From: an uncultured Chryseobacterium sp. | Lineage (GTDB): Bacteria > Bacteroidota > Bacteroidia > Flavobacteriales > Weeksellaceae | Assembly: GCA_913774355.1 (NCBI GenBank) | Contig: CAJYGB010000021.1 | Location: forward strand, 1-47,914 | Direction: 5' to 3' | Length of the DNA stretch: 47,914 nucleotides | In this document: in pieces, positions 1 to 6,805 of the stretch | Layout: every line of letters starts with the position of its first letter | Numbering within the stretch: position 1 is the stretch's first letter | Notes under the pieces: model-generated | What the model saw: only the letters and a program-made list of their open reading frames with translations | Databases searched by the model: none | Told to the model about the DNA's origin: nothing | Position numbers and translations under genes: made by a program

Positions 1-404
1 TGAACGAAACCAAAGACATCAAAGGATTTAAAAGCCGCTTGGCCAAAACCACTACCGATACCGGCGATACCTATTTTGCCTGGTTTACCAATGATATTAC
101 GATTCCCGACGGACCTTTCCGTTTTAAGGGCCTTTCCGGATTGATCCTCGAAGTCTACAATAAAAACAAGACGATCGAAATTTACGCCACTGATATCAAA
201 AAATCCGATGAACCGATTGAGCCCCTGAATTATAGAAATGATGTGAAGACCAAATCCAAACAGCAGTTCCTGGAAGCACGGAAAAACTATATCGAAAACC
301 CGTCGATGTATAATGGAAATTTAAAAGTGGTAGATTCCAACGGAAACGATCGGACGAAAATGATTACTGAACGGCTGAAGAAGGTGAATGTGTTTTTGGA
401 TTAA
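1..404 (+). CDS. GLPGLI family protein, C-terminal part (5' end outside window)
   Basis: The reading frame is open from base 3 to the TAA at 402-404, so the gene starts upstream of the window. The motif FKGLSGLILEVYN matches the region that names the GLPGLI family, a Bacteroidetes-specific group of secreted or periplasmic proteins of unknown role. The rest is a charged tail ending NVFLD. A TTG at 39 could be read as a start but lies inside the conserved part and is almost certainly not the true one. Base composition is that of the core genome, in contrast to the AT-rich DNA that begins right after the stop. The family call is fairly safe; the function is unknown. Confidence 0.75.
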   Translation, partial: NETKDIKGFKSRLAKTTTDTGDTYFAWFTNDITIPDGPFRFKGLSGLILEVYNKNKTIEIYATDIKKSDEPIEPLNYRNDVKTKSKQQFLEARKNYIENPSMYNGNLKVVDSNGNDRTKMITERLKKVNVFLD

Positions 405-961
405 GCATATAAAAATATCTTTATCATTACGTCCCGGATACTTACAACTGTTTTCGACGCGTTAGCTGTTTTTATAGAAATTTAATTTATGCCGAAACCA
501 AATAATCTTATCCGATTAATAAATTAATCCAACTTCACGAGGAAAAGATTGCTGAAGGAAAAGGAGAAGATGACGGAGCAGTTGGAGTAGCTTGTTAGAA
601 AGTAATAATTAATATGATTTATTTAATATTGATAAAGAAGGTAATTTTATAATAATAGAAGTGATTTAAGATATACTAAGGACAAAATATCATTAATAAT
701 CTCTAGCAGAATACTATTGTAGAAATAAATTACATATAATTGCGTTTCATGAAACAATTAAAATTTTTCTTATTGATATACATTGGATGAATTAATTGCA
801 AAAATAAATAAACTATTCAAGATAAAAACGACACTATTCCATAAAGTGTGTAGGTTAAAAGTCAGGGTTTAGATTTTATAATCTGAGCCTTCTCATTCCA
901 AAAGGCAGATTAAAAAAAAAGATAATTTCATTTCATACCAACTTCATTTAAAAACGATCTT
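405..961. other. AT-rich intergenic stretch with gene debris and an IS remnant
   Basis: No intact gene is visible in these 557 bases. A short frame at about 516-597 reads KLIQLHEEKIAEGKGEDDG and then stops. It has the composition of a real coding remnant, but no start or longer frame supports it. Bases 830-894 match the end of the IS256-family element at the right edge of the window (separate entry). The remainder is AT-rich with no clear promoter. It marks the change from the GLPGLI gene to the defence island. Confidence 0.5.
830..894 (-). mobile_element. Degenerate end of an IS256-family element
   Basis: This stretch aligns by eye over about 65 bases with 47738-47805, where the same sequence is the terminal inverted repeat region plus the last codons of an IS256-type transposase. 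Both contain GACACT, AAAGTGTGTA, GTCAGGG and TTTTATAATCTGAGCC in order, with scattered substitutions and one or two indels. Here the similarity ends after about 894 and no transposase body follows, so this is a solo, decayed IS end. It lies just beyond the 3' end of the CBASS operon and suggests past IS activity at this island edge. Confidence 0.7.
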
Positions 962-1708
962 TTATTCAATTTTATATCGTTTTTTTAAATCAATCCATTT
1001 TTGTGAAAGGTCATCATTCATTTTATCAAAAATCAATGAATCCAATTGTACACCATAGGCTGAAATTAATTTCTCATATGATATTATATTATTTATTATT
1101 AAAGGTTCTCTGTCTCCTTTTTTAGTTGATGTAAATATTTTCTTATAACAATCAAATATTTTATCAAGTCTTGATTTTAGTAAAAGAAGTATTACAAAAT
1201 CCTTAACAATATATAATGGCAATAATAATTGGAAAAGAACTACTAAAATCTTTTTTTCAATAACAAAAATTGAAATTAAATAAATACTTGTAACAATTAA
1301 AAAAATTATTAATTGTTTTTTTATCATTCTTTCAACAATATTTTTGCTAAAAAAAGTATTTTCAAAACTATTAACCCCCAGTTTTGTAATGCTTTTTTTT
1401 ATTTCCTCATTTGTATAGTAGTTTTCTGATTTTTCATCAGATAATTGAGAATTTAAACTATTATCAATCAAATCATCAATTCGCTTTTGTTCTGCTTTAA
1501 TAAAAAAGTAACTAAAGGTAAACTCCAATACAAAGTAAATGATCGAAATTATACACACAATCGTATCAATAATATTTTTAATACTATCCTCTAGCTTAAA
1601 AATTGAAATTAAAGACAAAACTGTCCCTACTATTATTAATATAAATTGGAATCTTGTTATTTTATTGGTCAAATCATAATCAACCTTATGTGGAACTATT
1701 TTATTCAT
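962..1708 (-). CDS. Four-helix membrane effector of CBASS (S-4TM type)
   Basis: This 248-aa protein has two pairs of hydrophobic segments, at about residues 21-39, 47-71, 132-152 and 154-178. A charged region separates the pairs and a soluble tail follows. That layout fits the S-4TM effector class found next to CD-NTases, which by family knowledge is thought to disrupt the inner membrane when it senses a cyclic oligonucleotide. It is the last gene of the leftward CBASS operon. Its ATG overlaps the end of the E2-like gene by 8 bases, so translation is probably coupled. I see no pocket motif I can name, so the S-4TM call rests on topology, size and context. Base composition is very AT-rich. Confidence 0.7.
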   Translation of the reverse strand: MNKIVPHKVDYDLTNKITRFQFILIIVGTVLSLISIFKLEDSIKNIIDTIVCIISIIYFVLEFTFSYFFIKAEQKRIDDLIDNSLNSQLSDEKSENYYTNEEIKKSITKLGVNSFENTFFSKNIVERMIKKQLIIFLIVTSIYLISIFVIEKKILVVLFQLLLPLYIVKDFVILLLLKSRLDKIFDCYKKIFTSTKKGDREPLIINNIISYEKLISAYGVQLDSLIFDKMNDDLSQKWIDLKKRYKIE

Positions 1709-2120
1709 AATCTAATTTTTCAAAATCTTCGTGTGCCTCTGGTCCATACCATACACCTGTTTCTAACCACACTTCATAAAAATAAAGCCAGCCAGCCGTC
1801 CATTCCAGAATCTCTTTTGCAATAAATTTTTCTTTTGTCCATTTGAAATTTTTTGGGTGGTATAGACATAGCTTATTATCTTCACTCTTATAAACATGGG
1901 GAGGATTTTCAACTAACTGAGGATTTAAAACCTTTACAATTGGTGAAAGACTTCCTCTATAAATAATAGAAATAGTATATACAGGAAACTCTGGTTTTAC
2001 TTGTAAGGTACCTTCAAAGATTATCGTATTACCCTCTTGTTTATGTTTAAACTGAGGGTACTTTTGTTTCATTGCTCTGATTTGTACTTTTGAATTGTAC
2101 TTTTGTTTTTTAAAGTACAT
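1701..2120 (-). CDS. Stand-alone E2-like (ubiquitin-conjugating-like) CBASS protein
   Basis: The 139-aa product carries the short CBASS E2 signature: PPHVY, then SEDNKLCLYHP with the only cysteine (Cys85), then an aromatic helix EILEWTAGWLYFYEVWL. In full type II CBASS this fold is the N-terminal part of Cap2, which primes the CD-NTase by attaching its C-terminus to a target. Here there is no E1 domain and no JAB protease (Cap3) gene, so this is the minimal E2-only form. I chose the ATG at 2120; a TTG six bases upstream is possible. It overlaps the CD-NTase stop by 11 bases and the effector start by 8, giving a tightly coupled three-gene unit. Confidence 0.8.
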   Translation of the reverse strand: MYFKKQKYNSKVQIRAMKQKYPQFKHKQEGNTIIFEGTLQVKPEFPVYTISIIYRGSLSPIVKVLNPQLVENPPHVYKSEDNKLCLYHPKNFKWTKEKFIAKEILEWTAGWLYFYEVWLETGVWYGPEAHEDFEKLDYE

Positions 2121-3081
2121 CTCCAAAATAGCCTTTAGATGCTGAAATCGACGACATTCCTGAAGTAGTTGATAAAAGACCTGAACTTGTAATTTTCAAC
2201 TTACCCTCACTCAAAGATTTAGCAAATGTCTTTGCTTCTTCTTCATCAATGATTGTAAATTCTTTTTCAAAAACTTCTTTCCATATTCTTTTAGCATCAC
2301 CTTCTTTTTTATCTTCTAAAAAATCATATGCTTCATTTAGCTTATCTTTTGCTTTATCTAGTTTCTTAATAAATTTTTCATATTCCTGATATGACTTAAA
2401 TTTACTATCTTCAACATGATAATGAGCTTCATTAAACCATTTTCTTATCGATTTTTCGTAATTTTCAAATGTTGTGAAGTTAAAAATCTTAATTGCAATT
2501 TCTTCAATATGATAAGATGGGATGATTTTGTCATTTAATCTATTCCAATATTTAATTACTTTAATAATGTTCTTTAATTTATAGCCATAGTCTCGTTGAG
2601 CATCATTCAAACTTTCAGTCAAAGTTTTTGGATAAGAAAGAGTCCATGATAACAAGTTATAATCTGGTATTAAATAACCTGTATTACCAAATTCAAAAGC
2701 GGGCAAAATATCAAATGATTTATTACTAAGTTCAACAGTCACGCAAGGTCTATCCTGTTTAACTTTACCTTGATAATCATGTTGACTATCAAGGTATCTT
2801 TTTATTTTAGATAAAACAGATTGCGGATTAGGAAGATTCTCATTATCATCCACCCAATCTTCTTCTTTTAAAACAATAAAAATATCAATATCATGCAATG
2901 GCCTTATTATGGTGTCACGTTCATAAGAGCCATTTAAAAATGATTCTTTTAAATATAATTCATCATCTTTTTCAAGTGTTGATATTATATTATTGACTGA
3001 TGAAGAAATATTCCCTTCCTGTTTATCTGTTACTGTAATATTATCTATTAATGTCTGAATAGATTGTAAAAGTGTTCTCAT
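2110..3081 (-). CDS. CBASS CD-NTase (cGAS/DncV-like nucleotidyltransferase)
   Basis: This 323-aa protein has the CD-NTase active-site pattern. GSYERDT supplies G51-S52, HDIDIFIVL supplies D64 and D66, and SFDILPAF supplies the third acidic residue D124. The second half is helical, as expected for the OAS-like domain. On phage infection such enzymes make a cyclic di- or trinucleotide that switches on the effector; which nucleotide cannot be read from the sequence. The last 25 to 30 residues are rich in Ser, Thr and Gly and end GYFGDVL, a flexible tail that fits conjugation by the neighbouring E2-like protein (inference). It lies 94 bases after the 425-aa gene and overlaps the E2 gene. Confidence 0.88.
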   Translation of the reverse strand: MRTLLQSIQTLIDNITVTDKQEGNISSSVNNIISTLEKDDELYLKESFLNGSYERDTIIRPLHDIDIFIVLKEEDWVDDNENLPNPQSVLSKIKRYLDSQHDYQGKVKQDRPCVTVELSNKSFDILPAFEFGNTGYLIPDYNLLSWTLSYPKTLTESLNDAQRDYGYKLKNIIKVIKYWNRLNDKIIPSYHIEEIAIKIFNFTTFENYEKSIRKWFNEAHYHVEDSKFKSYQEYEKFIKKLDKAKDKLNEAYDFLEDKKEGDAKRIWKEVFEKEFTIIDEEEAKTFAKSLSEGKLKITSSGLLSTTSGMSSISASKGYFGDVL

Positions 3082-3175
3082 ATATATTATGTGAATAATT
3101 TTGTTAATATTAAAAGGTAAAAAACAATGATTAGTTTATACACCTTAAATGTTGTGTCAAAGTTCAAATAATGCT

Positions 3176-4453
3176 TTATTCCACATTATTTTTACCATAT
3201 AAAAGTACATTTGAAATCAAATAACGTAGTTTAAATTTGAGGTCAAAATCCATATCAATCATTTCAGCCTTTCCACACATATCAAGCAATTTCGCTAAAT
3301 TATCAATGCTTTGTACAGCACTCCTTTTAAATAAATCTCGAAGCTCTTTAACACCTTTAAAAGGACTATTATTTGTAATTAATTTTTCTTCAATTTTAGC
3401 TCTTAGTTCATCATAAGAATTAGTTTTATGAAAACCTTTGAATGTTTTAACAAATTCGCTTGAAGAGTCCATAATTCCATTTATTAAATCAATCGTTGCA
3501 AATACTTTTTCTATACCTTCACTATGTCTTATGATAGTTTTAGTATTAATATCTTCTTTCACTTTTGGAAATATATATATTTCTCTCTCAGTATTTTGTT
3601 GACGTGTTATTTTGAGTGTATTGGTAAAAGAAAGAGATTTATTCCCTAAATCATTATTACGAATACTTATAGAGGATGAAATATAACTTTGTATTTCCTC
3701 AACATATACCGAATCGTTGGATGATACAATTATATCAATCTTAGACTCATTTAAAGATAATGATGTAATTGAAAAATTTACTCCTTTTTCATTTCTCATC
3801 AGCCTGTCTAACGCCAACATTCCAACGACGAATGCAAATGCAACTCCATATTCATTATATAGTTCAGAATTTATACTTCTTAAATATAATTTCCCAGCAT
3901 CTTTAACAAATCTATAATTTCTTCTTTTATTTAATTTATCATTCAACAAAAACTCAGTTTTCCATGCTTTATTCAAACTCTCCAAAGGTCGAGTATATCC
4001 ATTCTTTTTTAAATAATTAATATGCTTTGACAACTCTACTTCCTTATAAAACATATTAACAGAATCGTATTCCGCTTTTGCTATTATTTGATTAACTATT
4101 TCACCCTCCTCATTGAAAGGTTCATCAATAACAAAATAGATTTCGTTCTGTTTATTATCTTCATTTTGCTCCATATAAGTTTCAACATTCTTACTAAAAG
4201 CATAATAGTTTAGATACTCAAACTTTTCTGTAATATATTTAACATAATTGTAAGCAGTATCAACATTACCAATAACAACATAATTATCTTGTACATCTTG
4301 TAATCCAAAATGTCTTTCAATTTTTTGCCGGTAAAAATCATCCGTAATTAATTCAAGAAGTTTACTAATTTTTAGTTTTCCTTCCGTATTATGTCCTACT
4401 ATTTCGGGTACAAATACTTGTTTAAATTTTTCGTTAAAAATTTCCTTTTTCAT
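3176..4453 (-). CDS. Unrecognised 425-aa protein upstream of the CD-NTase
   Basis: I do not recognise this family. The protein is mostly soluble and charged, with alternating strand-like stretches (YVVIGNVDTAYNYV, NEIYFVIDEPFNEEGEI) in the first third and a single hydrophobic patch near residue 205 (VAFAFVVGMLALDRLM). A mixed basic and acidic C-terminal half follows. No Walker, nuclease, zinc or HTH motif is obvious. It lies between the 42-aa basic gene (64-base gap) and the CD-NTase (94-base gap), all leftward, so it is probably co-transcribed with the CBASS genes. It may be an accessory component or an independent neighbour. The ATG at 4453 is the only good start. Composition is as AT-rich as the other island genes. 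Confidence 0.85.
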   Translation of the reverse strand: MKKEIFNEKFKQVFVPEIVGHNTEGKLKISKLLELITDDFYRQKIERHFGLQDVQDNYVVIGNVDTAYNYVKYITEKFEYLNYYAFSKNVETYMEQNEDNKQNEIYFVIDEPFNEEGEIVNQIIAKAEYDSVNMFYKEVELSKHINYLKKNGYTRPLESLNKAWKTEFLLNDKLNKRRNYRFVKDAGKLYLRSINSELYNEYGVAFAFVVGMLALDRLMRNEKGVNFSITSLSLNESKIDIIVSSNDSVYVEEIQSYISSSISIRNNDLGNKSLSFTNTLKITRQQNTEREIYIFPKVKEDINTKTIIRHSEGIEKVFATIDLINGIMDSSSEFVKTFKGFHKTNSYDELRAKIEEKLITNNSPFKGVKELRDLFKRSAVQSIDNLAKLLDMCGKAEMIDMDFDLKFKLRYLISNVLLYGKNNVE

Positions 4454-4517
4454 TTTTTTAATTTAAATTATTAATAAAAAATGCACTTTTAAGGGTAAGT
4501 GCATGAACCCTTTAATA

Positions 4518-4646
4518 CTACTTTTTCTTTTCTCTTTGACTCAAAGCACTTGCAGCAACAGATTTTGTTGCTTTAGAATACTTTGAACTTTTGAGAATTT
4601 TAGAAGCTGTAGAAGCAATTGATTTACTTGTTGCTTTCTTTGCCAT
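4518..4646 (-). CDS. 42-aa Lys/Ser/Ala-rich basic protein
   Basis: A short frame begins with ATG at 4646 and ends with TAG at 4518. The product starts MAKKATSKSIAST and ends ASALSQREKKK. It is built of alternating K, S and A and is strongly basic with no acidic residue except one Glu near the end. Small proteins of this look (SKxxASxASKxL...SALSQ) occur widely in bacteria, often as hypothetical genes in accessory regions. A nucleic-acid-binding role is plausible but unproven. It is the first gene of the leftward operon, 64 bases before the 425-aa gene. Confidence 0.6.
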   Translation of the reverse strand: MAKKATSKSIASTASKILKSSKYSKATKSVAASALSQREKKK

Positions 4647-4733
4647 GATTCACTGTTTTAAATTATACCTTATTACTACTGAAAAGGTTATGTCAGTGAA
4701 GTTAGGGTCATACCTTCGAATTTGGAAATTTTA

Positions 4734-4770
4734 ACACTATTTAAATACCATTTAAATACTATTTAAATAA
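4734..4770. repeat. Tandem 11-base AT repeats upstream of the divergent promoter
   Basis: Three near-identical copies of the unit TATTTAAATAC or CATTTAAATAC lie head to tail between the start of the leftward defence operon and the rightward -7 box at 4779. Each core, ATTTAAAT, is a palindrome. Their position between two divergent transcription units would suit an operator or a bent, AT-rich regulatory element. This is inference from spacing only. Confidence 0.4.
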
Positions 4771-4778
4771 ATATTTAG

Positions 4779-4786
4779 TATATTTG
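4779..4786 (+). promoter_or_regulatory. Bacteroidetes-type -7 box of a short rightward transcript
   Basis: TATATTTG matches the TAnnTTTG consensus exactly. No TTTG -33 box is found at the usual spacing. The predicted start near 4791-4795 leads into a palindrome and then a strong rightward terminator, with no gene in between (see the ncRNA entry). Confidence 0.5.
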
Positions 4787-4791
4787 CAAAA

Positions 4792-4885
4792 TCAAAAGCA
4801 GGTTATCATGATAACTTCAAATCATGACTAACTCTTTTACTAACCGCAAGAAGTCCCACCCTGAGAAAGTCTGGACTTCTTTTTA
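4792..4885 (+). ncRNA. Candidate small RNA (promoter, palindrome, terminator unit)
   Basis: The predicted transcript is about 90 nt. It begins after the -7 box at 4779-4786, contains the perfect 14-base palindrome GTTATCATGATAAC at 4802-4815, and ends in a terminator hairpin with stem AAGAAGTCC (4848-4856) and GGACTTCTT (4873-4881) followed by a T-run. The T-run lies only on the rightward side, so the hairpin does not serve the leftward gene at 4898. No convincing reading frame fits. It sits between the defence operon and the 119-aa gene, divergent from the first. It could be a regulatory RNA or a leader left from a lost gene. The call is inferred from structure only. Confidence 0.4.
4848..4885 (+). 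terminator. Rho-independent terminator, rightward
   Basis: A nine-base perfect stem (4848-4856 pairs with 4873-4881) with a 16-base loop is followed by TTTTT. The polarity is rightward. Confidence 0.65.
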
Positions 4886-4897
4886 TATATATATATT

Positions 4898-5257
4898 TTA
4901 TTTAGATATAACTCTTTTTACCATTTTCATAATCTTTTTATTTTCTGTTTTAAATAAATCAAAAATTGTAGTGTTTTTTGACTTATAATCAATATTCAAA
5001 TCATCCTCTAATAATGCTTTTGCAGATACGTAGTAATAATCACCTGCTTTAGCAATATTATAAGTTTCTTCATCCTTCTCATTTGAGACAATTATAAACA
5101 AATCTTCTTCTTCATTCATACCAAACTTACAAAACTTATTAGCTTCTAATTCTAATTGCTCCATAGCTCCTTTAGAGAATCCTAATTTCCCAGTTTTGTG
5201 TACTGTTATTTTAGAAACTAAAGTAGATTCTTTAGGTTTTAATATTTTAAGCTTCAT
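4898..5257 (-). CDS. Unrecognised 119-aa protein
   Basis: I do not recognise this small soluble protein. The N-terminal half is strand-rich (STLVSKITVHKTGKLGFSKGA, then KFCKFGMNEEEDLFIIVSNE) and the C-terminus is a basic helix (KTENKKIMKMVKRVISK). The first part vaguely resembles small beta-barrel DNA-binding or phage-type folds, but I would not assign it. It has its own well-formed promoter at 5278-5309 with both the -7 and -33 boxes, so it is very likely expressed independently of the CBASS operon. It converges with the candidate small RNA. Composition is AT-rich like the rest of the island. Confidence 0.75.
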   Translation of the reverse strand: MKLKILKPKESTLVSKITVHKTGKLGFSKGAMEQLELEANKFCKFGMNEEEDLFIIVSNEKDEETYNIAKAGDYYYVSAKALLEDDLNIDYKSKNTTIFDLFKTENKKIMKMVKRVISK

Positions 5258-5277
5258 AACAATCTATTTATATCCTA

Positions 5278-5309
5278 CAAAATTAGAATTCTATTTTTAA
5301 TTATACAAA
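5278..5309 (-). promoter_or_regulatory. Promoter of the 119-aa gene (-33 TTTG, -7 TAATTTTG)
   Basis: On the minus strand, TTTG at 5309-5306 is followed by a 20-base spacer and TAATTTTG at 5285-5278. This is a full match to the Bacteroidetes TTTG-N19/20-TAnnTTTG consensus. The predicted start lies about 15 bases before the ATG at 5257. It is the best-formed promoter in the island. Confidence 0.65.
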
Positions 5310-5717
5310 TTTTTATGATGTATTTGTGTCATTTTTTTTCATTTTGTTTTACTTTTACGGTTTCCCGTAATTACAATCTCTTTTAACACAATTCAATTAT
5401 CTATTTTGTTCTCCTAATTTTACTTGTGTTACTGTTGATGTTTTTGTTGCTCATCCTTTACATTTTTTTGTAACGCTTGTTCAATATATATCTTTACCTG
5501 CATTTACTACTATTTACCACCTTAGCTTCTTCTTTAGTTTTCTTCTTAATATCAATCTTATTAATTAATAACACTTGTTATAGTATATCTAGCTACATTA
5601 ACTTTATACACAACACTCCTTCTACCATTAGAATTTTCTTGGACACCCCCATATAAATAAAAAAACCTTCTTAAATATTAAAAAGGTTTTTAATTTTTAC
5701 AAAATCATATTTGGATA

Positions 5718-5995
5718 TTAACTCCAAGCATCAGTTAGTATATTCACAGAATCATCAACGGCAAACTTTACATAGTTTTGAAAAACGCTAAAATCTTCAT
5801 GACATGTGATTTGCATGATATTAAGATGCTTTAAGCACTTAATTAAACAATTGACAATAAAATAACTTCTTCCATAATAAAATGTAATCCAGTCATAATG
5901 GCTTTGTAACTAAAATTACATTTTCTTTTATAATCTTTCTCATTAATAAGAAATTCACTACTTACCTTAGCCTTAATAAGAATTTTTGTTAGATG
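5718..5995 (-). pseudogene. Possible decayed gene fragment
   Basis: Two overlapping minus-strand frames read like parts of one protein broken by a frameshift. The upstream frame gives KVSSEFLINEKDYKRK and continues to about 5835. The downstream frame (open 5718-5909) ends in MQITCHEDFSVFQNYVKFAV and then ILTDAWS before a TAA at 5718-5720. Neither has a credible start on its own. Residue composition looks protein-like, with Trp, Cys and His in sensible places. I do not recognise the family. A chance open frame in AT-rich DNA is the alternative. Confidence 0.3.
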
Positions 5996-6099
5996 TTTAT
6001 TACTTGTCTTGTTTTAGAGATACTTTAATTTAAATTAGGGACACTGAGGAGTACACTATTTTATGAATATGACTGAACAATCTTAAAAGTAAATATAAA

Positions 6100-6134
6100 A
6101 AAATCCTTGTATTACTTATGAATACAAGGATTTT
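6100..6134 (-). terminator. Terminator hairpin downstream of the tRNA
   Basis: A perfect 14-base inverted repeat (AAAATCCTTGTATT at 6100-6113, its complement at 6121-6134) surrounds a 7-base loop. The stem ends in A and T runs, so it could end transcription in both directions. It lies 46 bases beyond the 3' end of the leftward tRNA gene. Confidence 0.65.
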
Positions 6135-6179
6135 ACGTTTAACTGTATTCAGTTGTCTTTAACTGTTTTCAGTCGTACG

Positions 6180-6253
6180 TGGTCCCACTTGGGCTCGAAC
6201 CAAGGACAACCTGATTATGAGTCAGGGACTCTAACCAACTGAGCTATAGGACC
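6180..6253 (-). tRNA. tRNA with anticodon CAT (Met elongator or Ile2)
   Basis: Read on the minus strand, the gene begins GGTCCTATAGCTCAG and ends GTGGGACC plus discriminator A. The acceptor stem pairs over seven positions. The anticodon stem CCTGA/TCAGG holds the loop CTCATAA, anticodon CAT. The T-arm contains GGTTCGAGCCC. CCA is not encoded, as is usual in Bacteroidetes. The anticodon alone cannot tell elongator Met from the TilS-modified Ile2 species. The initiator is unlikely because the acceptor begins with a full G-C pair and the three consecutive G-C pairs of the anticodon stem are missing. The AT-rich island lies on its 3' side, a common place for integration. Confidence 0.92.
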
Positions 6254-6316
6254 TCAAAAATTTGGTTAAATTTTGTGATTGCAAAAATAGTAAAATTTCT
6301 GTTTCTACAAAATTAT

Positions 6317-6715
6317 TTAGGGTTTTTCTTGGCACAATTCTACGAGGACGCCGTTGGTGGATTTGGGGTGAAGGAAGACAACGAGTTTATTATCAGCACC
6401 TTCTTTGGGTTCTTCGGAGATAAATTCGAAGCCTTCTTTTTTCAGTCTTTGCACTTCGGCCGCGATATCGTCCACCCCGAATGCCAAATGGTGGATGCCC
6501 TCCCCTTTCTTGCCGATGAATTTGGAAACGGGGCTGTCTTCCCGGCTCGCTTCCAGAAGCTCGATTTTGCTCTCGCCGGCGGCATAAAAGGAAGTTGTCA
6601 CGCCTTCCCGCTCCACCGATTCTTTTTTATAGGATTCCTTTCCCAGCAGCTTCGCAAAAAGTTCGTCGGAAACCCCTAAGGATTGTACGGCAATACCGAT
6701 ATGTTCTAATTTCAT
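6317..6715 (-). CDS. mce: Methylmalonyl-CoA epimerase
   Basis: This 132-aa glyoxalase-fold protein converts (S)- to (R)-methylmalonyl-CoA, linking propionyl-CoA metabolism to succinyl-CoA in the cytoplasm. Its two beta-alpha-beta-beta-beta halves start with MKLEHIGIAV and GEGIHHLAFGV. Likely metal ligands are His5, a histidine of the HH pair at 75-76, and the Glu of the C-terminal VLVELCQ. Length is typical for the family. It is transcribed away from rbfA, with 90 bases between the two starts, and towards the tRNA. The gene has core-genome composition. Confidence 0.9.
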   Translation of the reverse strand: MKLEHIGIAVQSLGVSDELFAKLLGKESYKKESVEREGVTTSFYAAGESKIELLEASREDSPVSKFIGKKGEGIHHLAFGVDDIAAEVQRLKKEGFEFISEEPKEGADNKLVVFLHPKSTNGVLVELCQEKP

Positions 6716-6789
6716 AAAGAATAAAATAAATTAAGTCGTAATTTTGAAAGAGCCGACGGATTTCGGGGCAGCAATTCAAACAAAAGTAC

Positions 6790-6797
6790 TAAATTTG
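6790..6797 (+). promoter_or_regulatory. -7 box of rbfA
   Basis: TAAATTTG matches TAnnTTTG exactly and lies 8 bases before the rbfA ATG. This predicts a very short or nearly leaderless transcript. No clear -33 TTTG was found. Confidence 0.45.
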
Positions 6798-6805
6798 CAG
6801 AAATT

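Larger units (their letters stand above)
5258..6179. other. AT-rich stretch without intact genes
   Basis: About 900 bases hold no intact coding region. Bases 5310-5640 are T-rich and low in complexity with no frame worth calling. A hairpin with stem AAAACCTT and AAGGTTTT lies at about 5660-5692. Bases 5718 to about 5995 look like a frameshifted gene remnant (separate entry). A perfect terminator hairpin sits at 6100-6134. Just before the tRNA, AACTGT(A/T)TTCAGT occurs twice in tandem (6141-6174). No integrase gene and no duplicated tRNA end were found. Confidence 0.5.

Noticed and set aside
4824..4986. Small rightward frame starting MTNSFTNRKKSHPEKVW
   Set aside because: It runs through a strong terminator and then reads antisense to the 119-aa gene.
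6141..6180. Integrase attachment site at the tRNA
   Set aside because: Short direct repeats are present, but no duplicated tRNA 3' end and no integrase were found, so it is kept only as an island-edge observation.
6275..6679. Plus-strand 134-aa frame over the epimerase gene
   Set aside because: It is antisense to a clear methylmalonyl-CoA epimerase and matches no family I know.
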